Positions 43,639 through 52,125 of a stretch of 64,000 nt of DNA are shown piece by piece (position 1 is the stretch's first letter; each line of letters starts with the position of its first letter). The DNA is from JAGRKR01 sp041397725 (GTDB lineage: Bacteria; Pseudomonadota; Alphaproteobacteria; Rhizobiales; Hyphomicrobiaceae): contig JAWKVZ010000008.1 in NCBI GenBank assembly GCA_041397725.1, positions 1-64,000 on the forward strand. The letters run 5' to 3'. A model generated the notes under the pieces. That model was not told the origin of the DNA. It ran no database searches and saw nothing but the letters and a program-made list of their open reading frames with translations. The translations under genes and the position numbers were made by a program.

Positions 43639-43747
43639 CGTCCTCGGTTCATCGAACCCATAGGCGGCGAAGGTCGCGTGTTGGTTCCGGAGGGCGGCGT
43701 TGCGGCCAACGCCGGAATGGCCTCTTGAGGGATGAATCCTCGGGCCA
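43639..43747. repeat. Interspersed repeat, copy B
   Basis: Second copy, about 650 bases from copy A, same orientation; identical 19-base stretch at 43699-43717. About 20 bases shorter than copy A because of small gaps. Confidence 0.65.
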
Positions 43748-44403
43748 GGCCCTAGAGATTGACAGTTTGCGTGGCAGGCCCTCCTCGTGTTTCGGGTGGA
43801 GGTGCCGCACGCCGCGTGTGCCGCTCGGTGGGGCTCCATGCGAACACGGGTGCCGGTGGAGAAGGATCTCAGGCCAAGCCGAGGATAAGTGCGCGGTTTT
43901 CGGATATAACGTTGCTGGTGGGATGAATATAGCTTCATTCGTGCTCCAGACTTCGCTTAATGGGGGTTAATATGTTCGGCAGAGGTCGGGTCTCGGCCAA
44001 ACGTTGGATGCCATAGCTCCGTTCTAATAATGAATTTGTAGACGTGCAGAGTGGGTTCTTCCTATTTGATACGTCGAAGTACGCGTTAGGTCCTGCTAAA
44101 CGAGCGCATGACTCGAAGGCTGAATCGAATACGCAGTTGAATGGACGGGACGCATCGATTGGTGCGTCGTTTGACGGGTGCCCAGATTCTCCTTCAAGGC
44201 CCAAGTGCGAGCTTCCGAGCCGAATGTGCAAAAGAAAATGGCGGTAGCGCCGGAGTCTTGGGCTGGCTTCTTTCGAGCCAGAAGAGGGTTCCGGTTAGGG
44301 TAAGGGCAAGGGCAAGAAATATTTCCATTCCTATTCGCAGCATTTCCAATTATCCGAGATGTTTCAGGTGTCGTTCTTGGAGTGCTTGAAGTCAAACCAC
44401 CCC

Positions 44404-47400
44404 TCACTCCGCCGCTTCGCGCTTGCCGTTGCGGGGTTTGCCTTTGCGGGCGGGGCGTGAGGCGGACGCAGCGGCGGCCGCACCCTTCGCCCGGCGCCCC
44501 AGCAACTCCTTGAGGTAGCGGCCCGTGTAGCTCTCCGGAACCTCGGCGACGGCCTCGGGCGTGCCGGTGGCGACGAGGCGGCCGCCGCCGTCGCCGCCTT
44601 CGGGCCCCAAGTCGATGATCCAGTCGGCCGTCTTGATGACCTCCAGGTTGTGCTCGATGACGACGACGGTGTTGCCGGCGTCGGTCAGCTCGTGCAGCAC
44701 CTCGAGCAGCTTGGCGACGTCGTGGAAGTGCAGCCCCGTGGTCGGCTCGTCGAGGATGTAGAGCGTGCGGCCGGTGGCGCGCCGGGAGAGCTCCTTGGCG
44801 AGCTTGATGCGCTGCGCCTCGCCGCCCGAAAGCGTGGTCGCCTGCTGGCCGACCTTGATGTAGCCGAGCCCGACGCGCTGGAGCGTCACGAGCTTGTCGC
44901 GGATGGACGGGACGGCCTTGAAGAAGTCCGCACCTTCCTCGACCGTCATGTCCAACACGTCGGCGATGGATTTCTCGCGGAACTTCACCTCGAGCGTCTC
45001 GCGGTTGTAGCGCTTGCCCTTGCACTGGTCGCAGGTGACGTAGACGTCGGGCAGGAAGTGCATCTCGATCTTGATGACGCCGTCGCCCTGGCAGGCCTCG
45101 CAGCGCCCGCCCTTGACGTTGAAGGAGAAGCGGCCCGGCTGGTAGCCGCGCGCGCGCGCCTCGGGCAGGCCGGAGAACCAGTCGCGGATGGGCGTAAAGG
45201 CGCCGGTGTAGGTCGCCGGGTTCGAGCGCGGCGTGCGGCCGATCGGCGACTGGTCGATGTCGATGACCTTGTCGAGATGCTCCAGGCCCTCGAGCCTGTC
45301 GAAGGGCGCGGGCTGCTCGCGCAGGCCCGAGAGGCGGCGCGCCACGGCCTTGTAGAGCGTGTCGATGAGGAACGTCGACTTGCCGCCGCCAGAGACGCCG
45401 GTGACGCACGTCAGCAGGCCGAGCGGGACGCTGGCGGTGATGGATTGCAGGTTGTTGCCGCGCGCGCCGGAAAGCGTGAGCTGGCGGCGCGGGTCGGACG
45501 TGCGGCGGCGGGCCGGCAGCGGGATCTGCCGCGCGCCCGAGAGATACTGGCCCGTCAGGCTCTCGGGCGAGGCCATGATGTCGGCGGGCGTGCCCTCGGC
45601 GATGATGCGGCCCCCGTGCACGCCGGCGCCCGGGCCGATGTCGACCACGTGGTCGGCCGCCAGCACGGCGTCTTCGTCGTGCTCGACGACGATCACGGTG
45701 TTGCCGAGGTCGCGCAGGTGGCGGAGCGTCGTCAGCAGGCGGGCGTTGTCGCGCTGGTGCAGGCCGATGGAAGGCTCGTCCAGCACGTAGAGCACGCCGG
45801 TGAGGCCCGAGCCGATCTGGCTGGCGAGGCGGATGCGCTGGCTCTCGCCGCCCGAAAGCGTGCCGGAGTTGCGCGCCAGCGTCAGGTAGTCGAGGCCGAC
45901 GTCGTTGAGGAAGGCCAGGCGCTCGCGGATCTCCTTGAGGATGCGCTGGGCGATCTCCTGCTGCTTGGCCGTGAGGGTGTCGAGCAGCGCCCGGAACCAG
46001 GCGTCGGCGGCGCGGATCGAGAGCTGCGAGACCTCGCCGATGTGGAGCCCCGCGAGGCGTACGGCAAGCGCCTGCGGCTTCAGGCGGAAGCCGGCGCAGG
46101 TCTCGCAGGGGTGGTTGCCCTGGAAGCGCGACAGCTCCTCGCGCACCCAGGCCGAATCCGTCTCGCGCCAGCGCCGCTCGATGTTGGTGATGACGCCCTC
46201 GAAGGGCTTCTCGGTGCGGTAGCTGCGCACGCCGTCGGCGTAGACGAAGCCGATCTCCTCTTCTCCCGTGCCGAACAGGATGGCGGACTGCACCCTGGCC
46301 GGCAGCTTCTCCCAGGGCGTGCGCATCGACACCTGGTAGTGCTGGGCGAGCGCCTCCAGCGTCTGCTGGTAATAGGGCGACGAGGCGCCCGTGCGCGCCC
46401 ACGGCAGGATGGCGCCGTCGGCGAGGGAGCGGCCCGGGTCCGGCACGACGAGGTCAGGCTCGAACTTGAGCTCGGTGCCGAGGCCGTCGCAGGTCGGGCA
46501 GGCGCCGGCCGGGGCGTTGAACGAGAAGAGCCGGGGCTCGATCTCGTCGATGGTGAAGCCCGAGACGGGGCAGGCGAAGCGGGCCGAGAAGACGACGCGC
46601 TCGTGCGTCTCGTTCTTGGAGCGGTTGGGGGCGGAGAGCTCGGACTTCGGCAGCGCCTTGTCGGCGAATTCGGCAACGGCGATACCGTCAGCGAGCGCCA
46701 GCGCCGTCTCGAAGCTGTCGGCGAGCCGGGTGGCGATGTCGGGCCTGACGACGATGCGGTCGACGACCACGTCGATGTCGTGCTTGAACTTCTTGTCGAG
46801 CTTGGGCGCGTCGGCGATCTCGACGAAGCTGCCGTTGATCTTGGCGCGCTGGAAGCCCTTCTTCATCAGCTCGGCCAGCTCCTTGCGGAACTCGCCCTTG
46901 CGCCCGCGCACGATGGGCGCGAGCAGGTAGAGCCGCGTGCCGTCCGGCATGGCCAGCACGCGGTCGACCATCTGGCTGACGGTCTGGCTCTCGATCGGCA
47001 GGCCCGTGGCGGGCGAGTAGGGAACGCCGACGCGTGCGAAGAGGAGCCGCATATAGTCGTAGATCTCGGTCACCGTGCCGACGGTCGAGCGCGGGTTGCG
47101 GCTCGTCGTCTTCTGCTCGATGGAAATGGCCGGCGACAGCCCGTCGATGTGATCGACGTCGGGCTTCTGCATCATCTCCAGGAACTGGCGGGCGTAGGCG
47201 GAGAGACTTTCGACGTAGCGGCGCTGGCCCTCGGCGTAGATCGTGTCGAAGGCGAGGCTCGACTTGCCGGAGCCGGAGAGCCCCGTGAAGACGATGAGCG
47301 CGTCCCGGGGGATCACGAGATCGACGTTCTTCAGGTTGTGCTCCCGCGCGCCGCGCACGTGGATGACGTGGCTGCGCGGCGTCTCGGAGTCGCGAGGGCC

Positions 47401-47439
47401 GGATTTGGCGCCGGCGGTGGATCGAGGGGTCTTGGCCAT
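44404..47439 (-). CDS. uvrA: UvrABC system protein A (excinuclease ATPase)
   Basis: Damage-recognition ATPase of nucleotide excision repair; acts as a dimer and loads UvrB. The 1011-residue protein has two ABC modules. First: Walker A GLSGSGKSS, zinc finger CPTCDGLG... with CPVSG upstream, signature LSGGESQRI. Second: Walker A GVSGGGKST (Gly in place of the usual Ser), zinc finger CEACQGDG and CDQCKGKR, signature LSGGEAQRI, Walker B TLYILDEPTTGLH. The C-terminal tail is Lys/Arg/Ala-rich. ATG at 47439 (MAKTPRS) preferred. No GAAC-N7-GAAC box was seen directly upstream; the GST gene lies 89 bases upstream on the same strand and could share a transcript. Confidence 0.97.
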   Translation of the reverse strand: MAKTPRSTAGAKSGPRDSETPRSHVIHVRGAREHNLKNVDLVIPRDALIVFTGLSGSGKSSLAFDTIYAEGQRRYVESLSAYARQFLEMMQKPDVDHIDGLSPAISIEQKTTSRNPRSTVGTVTEIYDYMRLLFARVGVPYSPATGLPIESQTVSQMVDRVLAMPDGTRLYLLAPIVRGRKGEFRKELAELMKKGFQRAKINGSFVEIADAPKLDKKFKHDIDVVVDRIVVRPDIATRLADSFETALALADGIAVAEFADKALPKSELSAPNRSKNETHERVVFSARFACPVSGFTIDEIEPRLFSFNAPAGACPTCDGLGTELKFEPDLVVPDPGRSLADGAILPWARTGASSPYYQQTLEALAQHYQVSMRTPWEKLPARVQSAILFGTGEEEIGFVYADGVRSYRTEKPFEGVITNIERRWRETDSAWVREELSRFQGNHPCETCAGFRLKPQALAVRLAGLHIGEVSQLSIRAADAWFRALLDTLTAKQQEIAQRILKEIRERLAFLNDVGLDYLTLARNSGTLSGGESQRIRLASQIGSGLTGVLYVLDEPSIGLHQRDNARLLTTLRHLRDLGNTVIVVEHDEDAVLAADHVVDIGPGAGVHGGRIIAEGTPADIMASPESLTGQYLSGARQIPLPARRRTSDPRRQLTLSGARGNNLQSITASVPLGLLTCVTGVSGGGKSTFLIDTLYKAVARRLSGLREQPAPFDRLEGLEHLDKVIDIDQSPIGRTPRSNPATYTGAFTPIRDWFSGLPEARARGYQPGRFSFNVKGGRCEACQGDGVIKIEMHFLPDVYVTCDQCKGKRYNRETLEVKFREKSIADVLDMTVEEGADFFKAVPSIRDKLVTLQRVGLGYIKVGQQATTLSGGEAQRIKLAKELSRRATGRTLYILDEPTTGLHFHDVAKLLEVLHELTDAGNTVVVIEHNLEVIKTADWIIDLGPEGGDGGGRLVATGTPEAVAEVPESYTGRYLKELLGRRAKGAAAAASASRPARKGKPRNGKREAAE

Positions 47440-47528
47440 GGCCGTTGGATAGCCGAACGGCTTCGCGGCGTCCATGCAACGCGAGGCCGCGTCCACATTG
47501 GAGGGGCGCCGGCGCGGGCGGGCGGGCG

Positions 47529-48245
47529 TCAGGCGCGCGGTGCGACGTGCTCCGGATACCAGAGCCGGAGGCCGCGGTCACGGTAGGCGACGAGGTTGGC
47601 GTGGCGCCGGGTGGCGGCCAGCAGCGGCGTCTGGAACTGCTCGGACAGGAGCTGCGAGACGGCACCGTGCACGCTGGCGTCGGCCCCGCACGGCGCATCG
47701 CCCATCAGGAACGGCTTGTCGGCCAGGAAATCGGCGAGGGAGTCGATGTCGCGGACGGCGAGGCGCTGGATCTCGGCGTAGGAATGCCGGCCGATGCCGT
47801 GGCCCCAGAGGTTCCGCTTGATGTCACGCCGCGCCAGTTTGATCACCAGCGGCCGCAACGGGGCGGGCACAATGGTGAAGAAATCGCGGGGGCCATTGTC
47901 GAAGTGCTCGTCGAGCATCCAGCGCTCGTAGACGACCGCCCAGTAGAGATGTTCCTCGCACATCTTCTCGAAGGCCCAGGCCGTGGCGGTCTCGGCCGGC
48001 GACAGGCCCTTGTCGAAGGCGATGGCGTGCCGGGCCTCGAGGTGCCAGCGGATGAAAGTCGTGTCCGCGACGATGGTGCCGTTGTCGTCGAGCCAGGGCC
48101 CCTTGCCCTTGGGGGCCTTGCGCGGGTCGCAGGGGGCGGTTTCGAAGTCGAGCCCTGCCATCCTGAGCAGCGTGATGGCCTTCATGCAGAACGGGCTGGG
48201 GTCGGGCAGGCCGAACTTCTCGCCGAAGGTGTAGAGCGTGATCAT
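47529..48245 (-). CDS. Glutathione S-transferase family protein
   Basis: A 238-residue protein with an N-terminal thioredoxin-like domain (ITLYTFGEKFGLPDPSPFCMKAITLLRMAGLDFE; the SPFCMK segment is at the usual active-site position) and a helical C-terminal domain ending in the conserved N-capping region ADASVHGAVSQL. The pattern is closest to the metaxin/failed-axon-connections-like GST group. Substrate unknown. ATG at 48245. It is upstream of uvrA on the same strand and divergent from the RTX protein gene. Confidence 0.86.
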   Translation of the reverse strand: MITLYTFGEKFGLPDPSPFCMKAITLLRMAGLDFETAPCDPRKAPKGKGPWLDDNGTIVADTTFIRWHLEARHAIAFDKGLSPAETATAWAFEKMCEEHLYWAVVYERWMLDEHFDNGPRDFFTIVPAPLRPLVIKLARRDIKRNLWGHGIGRHSYAEIQRLAVRDIDSLADFLADKPFLMGDAPCGADASVHGAVSQLLSEQFQTPLLAATRRHANLVAYRDRGLRLWYPEHVAPRA

Positions 48246-48501
48246 CTGGCATCTCCCTATCGGCTCGAGCTTGCGGCGGATGCCGAGATGTAGCCGACGT
48301 CCGTGACGAAAACGTGCTGCCTTCGCAATGGGCTAGCTCCCGGCGCGGGAGCACGCTCACAAATATTAATAGAACATTTCATATAAAATTTTCGGGGAAT
48401 GGCTAAGTGATTTTCAGGAAATATTTGTTTTACTGAATCGTATCGACGGCCCGGCAAGCACTTGTCTGGCCGTCGAGTGCATATCCAAGTTTCCATGCAG
48501 T

Positions 48502-51312
48502 ATGGGCAGTACGCGTATGAGCACTCCGACCAACTGGGGCAACGAGTTCCTGATCAATACAACGACCACGAACACTCAGTGGCAGTCGAGTGTGACGGCC
48601 TTGGCTGACGGCCGTTTCGTCGTGGTCTGGGCCGATGCCAGCCAGACCGGCGGCGACACCGACGTCGGCGCGATCCGCGGCCAGCTCTTCAATGCGGACG
48701 GCTCCAAGTCGGGCGACGAGTTCCTGGTCAACACGACGACGACCAGCGAGCAGGCCTTGCCGGCGGTCACGGCGCTCACCGACGGCCGCTTCGTCGTCGC
48801 CTGGTCCGACTGGAGCAAGGCTGACGGCAGCAACGATCCGAATGCTGTCCGCCTGCAGGTCTTCAACACCGACGGCACGAAGTCCGGCACCGAGCAGCTC
48901 GTCAACACGACGCATTGGGCGTCCGGTGGCGGCGACGGCGGCAGCGTGCTCGTCGACGGCTACGATCACGTGATCGATATCGCACCGCTGCCCAACGGCG
49001 GCTTCGTCGTCACCTGGTCGGACAACTTTTCCTTCCGTGACGGCATCTGGGACAACAGCGGCACGTCCGTGCAGGCCCGCATCTACGGTTCCAACGGTCT
49101 GCCCGTGGGTGATCGGTTCCTGGTCAACAGCAACTACAACGACGACCAGAACAAGCCGGCTGTGACAGGGCTCACCAGCGGCCGCGTCGTGGTGGTGTGG
49201 ACCGACTATACCGACTCGGGCAGCGCCGACGGCTCGGGCGAGGTCAAGGGCCAGATCTTCAACGCCAACGGCACGAAGTACGGCGGTGAGTTCCGCGTCA
49301 ATTCGACGACGAGCTTCACGCAGTGGGAGCCGGCCATCGCCGGCCTGACGACAGGCGGCTTCGTCGTGGTGTGGACCGACTGGAGCGGGGAAGGCGTCGA
49401 TGACAACGGCGGTGCCGTTCGGGCGCAGCTCTACAGCTCGACCGGCAGCAAGGTCGGCGGCGAGTTCGTCGTCAACACGACGACGTCAGACACCCAGGAG
49501 GAGCCGGTCGTCGTCGGTCTCTCCGGCGGGCGCTTCATGGTCGCCTGGACCGATTGGAGCATGACCGGTAGCGACACCAACGACGCGGCGGTGCGCGGCC
49601 AGCTCTTCGATGCCAACGGCCAGAAGATCGGCGACGAGTTCCTGATCAACTCGACCACCACCAGCGGGCAGTTCAGCCCGGACATCGCCGTGCTCACGGA
49701 TGGCCGCGTCGTCGTGACGTTCACCGACTACAACAGCGGCAGCAGCGACGACACCGACGTCGCCGTGCGGGCGCAGTTCTTCAACGTCGACGGCTCCGGC
49801 CTCGACACGGACGGCACGAGCGGCGACGACACCATCAGCGGCACGGTGTTCGCCGACAATATCCGTGGCCACGACGGCAGCGACACGCTGTCCGGCAACG
49901 CCGGCGACGATACCCTCAACGGCGGCGCAGGCAACGATACGCTGAAGGGCGAGGGCGGCGCCGACCTCATGTACGGCGAGGGCGACGACGACGTCATGTA
50001 CGGCGACTATGCCGGAACGGGTGGCATCGAGGAGGCCGCCGACACCATGTTCGGCGGCGACGGCAACGACACCATGTATGGCGAGGGCGGCAACGACACC
50101 GTGCTCGGCCAGGCCGGCACCGACTCGCTCTGGGGCGGCGATGGCGCCGATCATCTGCGCGGCGGCCTCGGCGACGACACGCTGCGCGGCGAGGACGGCA
50201 ACGACACGCTGTGGGGCGACAACGCCGGCATTACCGAGACGCTGAGCGACGGCGCCGACATTCTCGAGGGCGGCGCCGGCAACGACTTCCTCTACGGCGA
50301 GGGCGGCAACGACACGCTCCGGGGCGAGGACGGTGACGATCGCCACTACGCCGGCTCCGGCGTCGATCTCGTCGTCGGCGGCCTCGGCAACGACATTGCC
50401 TACGGCGAGGACGGCAACGACGAGCTGTGGGGTGACGACGGCATCGCCGGCGACACGGTCGCCGACGGCAACGACGTGCTCTCCGGCGGCGCCGGCGACG
50501 ACGTCGTGCGCGGCGAGGGCGGCGACGACACGCTGTTCGGCGACGCCGGTCTCGACACGCTCTACGGCGGCGCGGCAACGACAACATCAAGGGCGGCGCC
50601 GACGCCGACACGCTGTGGGGCGACGCCGGCTTCGACCTGCTGCGCGGCGAGGGCGGCAACGACGAGCTGCACGGCGGCGACGACGTCGACAGCATCGTCG
50701 GCGGCGCTGACTCGGACGTCATCTACGGCGACGCCGGCGGCGACGACCTGTGGGGCGACTTCGGCGGCGGCGAGGTGATCGGCGTGGCCGGCAACGACAC
50801 CATCTACGGTGGCGCCGGCAACGACATCATCGCCGGCGAGGCGGGCGACGACCTGCTCTACGGCGAGGCCGACCACGACCGGCTCATCGGCGGCACCGGC
50901 AACGACCTGCTCGACGGTGGCGACGGCAACGACAACCTCTACGGCGAGGACGGCAACGATACGCTCCTCGGCGGCGCCGGCGGCGACTTCCGATCGGCGG
51001 CGCTGGCCCGGACACGCTCGATGGCGGCGCCGACCTGACTACATCTGGGGCGGCGACGGAGACGACGCGCTCTCGGGCGGCACCGGCACGGACTGGTTCA
51101 TGTTCCGCGGCACCTTCGGGCGCGACACCATCTCCGATTGGCAGGTCGGCGAGATCCTCGACCTGCGCACGCTCGGCGTCACCTACGGCGACCTCGTGTT
51201 CACGCAGACCTCGTCCGGTCTCGAGATCACGGCCGCGGGCTTCGCCGGCAGCACCATCGTGCTCGCCAACCAGACCGGCTCCTCCATCGCGGCCAACCAG
51301 TTCCTGTTCTAG
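48502..51312 (+). CDS. RTX calcium-binding secreted protein, broken by three single-base frameshifts
   Basis: If repaired, a protein of about 937 residues. Residues 13-430 are seven repeats of about 58-73 residues with the pattern GxEFLVNTTTxxxQ...DGRFVVxWxDxS...VRxQLFNxDGxK. From about 435 on come many RTX nonapeptides (GGAGNDTL type) that bind Ca2+. The C-terminus (FRGTFGRDTISDW ... NQFLF) is that of type I secreted proteins, with no N-terminal signal peptide. The frame breaks near 50570, 50990 and 51036; each is mended by adding one base, and after the third the original frame returns and runs to the stop at 51312. The uncorrected frame ends at 50778. Either sequence errors or a real pseudogene. 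Start could be 48502 or 48517. Confidence 0.8.
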
Positions 51313-51342
51313 TCAGCGCCTGGTCTGGTCTGCATCTCCTGG

Positions 51343-51374
51343 CATCGGGGGCTCGCGAACGCGGGTCCCCGATG
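51343..51374. terminator. Hairpin between convergent RTX and RidA genes
   Basis: Stem CATCGGGG (51343-51350) / CCCCGATG (51367-51374) with an inner CGCG-AA-CGCG pairing. GC-rich, in the 67-base gap between two converging stops; a T-run is weak on both sides. A bidirectional terminator is likely. Confidence 0.6.
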
Positions 51375-51379
51375 TCGTT

Positions 51380-51763
51380 TCATGGTTTGGCAGCCACGAC
51401 CGCGATCTCGACCTTGAGCGCCGGATCGGCGAGGCCGGAGACGATGATCAGCGTCGAGGCCGTGAGGTGGCCACCCAGCATCTCCTCGCGCACGGAGCGG
51501 AAGGTCGCGACGCCGTCCCGTCCGGTGATGAAGGCCTGCACGTCGACGATATTCTCCGCGCTCATGCCGGCCGCCTCCAGGATGGCGAAGATATTGCGCC
51601 AGGTGACCACGTGCTGCTCGCGCTCGTCATCGGGGATGCGGCCCTCGGTGTCCTTGCCGACCTGACCGGAGATGAAGAGGAGCCGCTGCCCGGCCTCGAC
51701 CTCCACTGCCTGCGCGAAGTGCGAGGCCGGCCGCGCTGCTGCCGACGTGGCGATGATTCTCAC
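51380..51763 (-). CDS. RidA family protein (YjgF/YER057c/UK114)
   Basis: A 127-residue protein. RidA enzymes deaminate reactive enamine/imine intermediates in the cytosol. The fold's blocks are LFISGQVGKDTEGRIPDD, QHVVTWRNIFAILEAAGMSAENIVDVQAFIT and STLIIVSGLADPALKVEIAVVA. The archetypal catalytic Arg of RidA (R-x-xVEI) is replaced by LKVEI here, so it belongs to one of the Rid subfamilies with other roles. The start is taken as GTG at 51763 because GGAGG lies 9 bases upstream; the frame upstream lacks similarity. Confidence 0.85.
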   Translation of the reverse strand: MRIIATSAAARPASHFAQAVEVEAGQRLLFISGQVGKDTEGRIPDDEREQHVVTWRNIFAILEAAGMSAENIVDVQAFITGRDGVATFRSVREEMLGGHLTASTLIIVSGLADPALKVEIAVVAAKP

Positions 51764-52125
51764 GATGCAGTCCTCCCATGACCCGAGCTGCGAGCGAAGA
51801 CGCGCCCGAGTATGAGCATAAGGCGGGATCGCTGCCCTCTGGAAGCGCCGTGTGCTGTGGGCGTCATCGATCGCGCCCGGGAGCATGGCCCCATGATCCG
51901 ATCGCTCAGCGCCTGCACGGTCCTCTGGTCCGGGCGCAAGCCGTCACGGGGGGGGCGGTGACGGACATCACGGGTTGTGCTGGACTTGCCACAATCGCGC
52001 CCTAAGTTGTCGGTCGGGTCGCACGGGTGGCTCAGGCTCTGCTAGCCTTCGTCCGTCAAGACGCGACGGGCCGTGCAGGTTGCGCACGGCGCCAGACAGA
52101 ATTGCAGGGGAGAGGGGGCCTCCGG

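Larger units (their letters stand above)
42972..44403. other. 1.4 kb gene-free region with decayed interspersed repeats
   Basis: Between the convergent ends of the dioxygenase and uvrA genes. It holds two clear related repeat copies (42982-43110 and 43639-43747) and weaker fragments near 43175-43240 and 43790-43895 that share the motifs GCGAAGGTCGCGTG and GGATCnnnGGCCAAGC. From about 43900 the base composition is more AT-rich than in the rest of the window. All reading frames are short and lack family features. It looks like a repeat graveyard or the remains of an old insertion. Confidence 0.6.

Noticed and set aside
43935..44231. 98-codon minus-strand frame in the AT-richer gap
   Set aside because: No ribosome-binding site, no recognisable domain, and it lies in a decayed repeat region.
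44650..47586. 978-codon plus-strand frame
   Set aside because: Antisense to uvrA; open only because of high GC and codon bias, and its composition is not protein-like.
49830..51000. Regularly spaced short repeats that might be a CRISPR array
   Set aside because: They are codon-level repeats of RTX nonapeptides within a coding region, with no constant spacer length.
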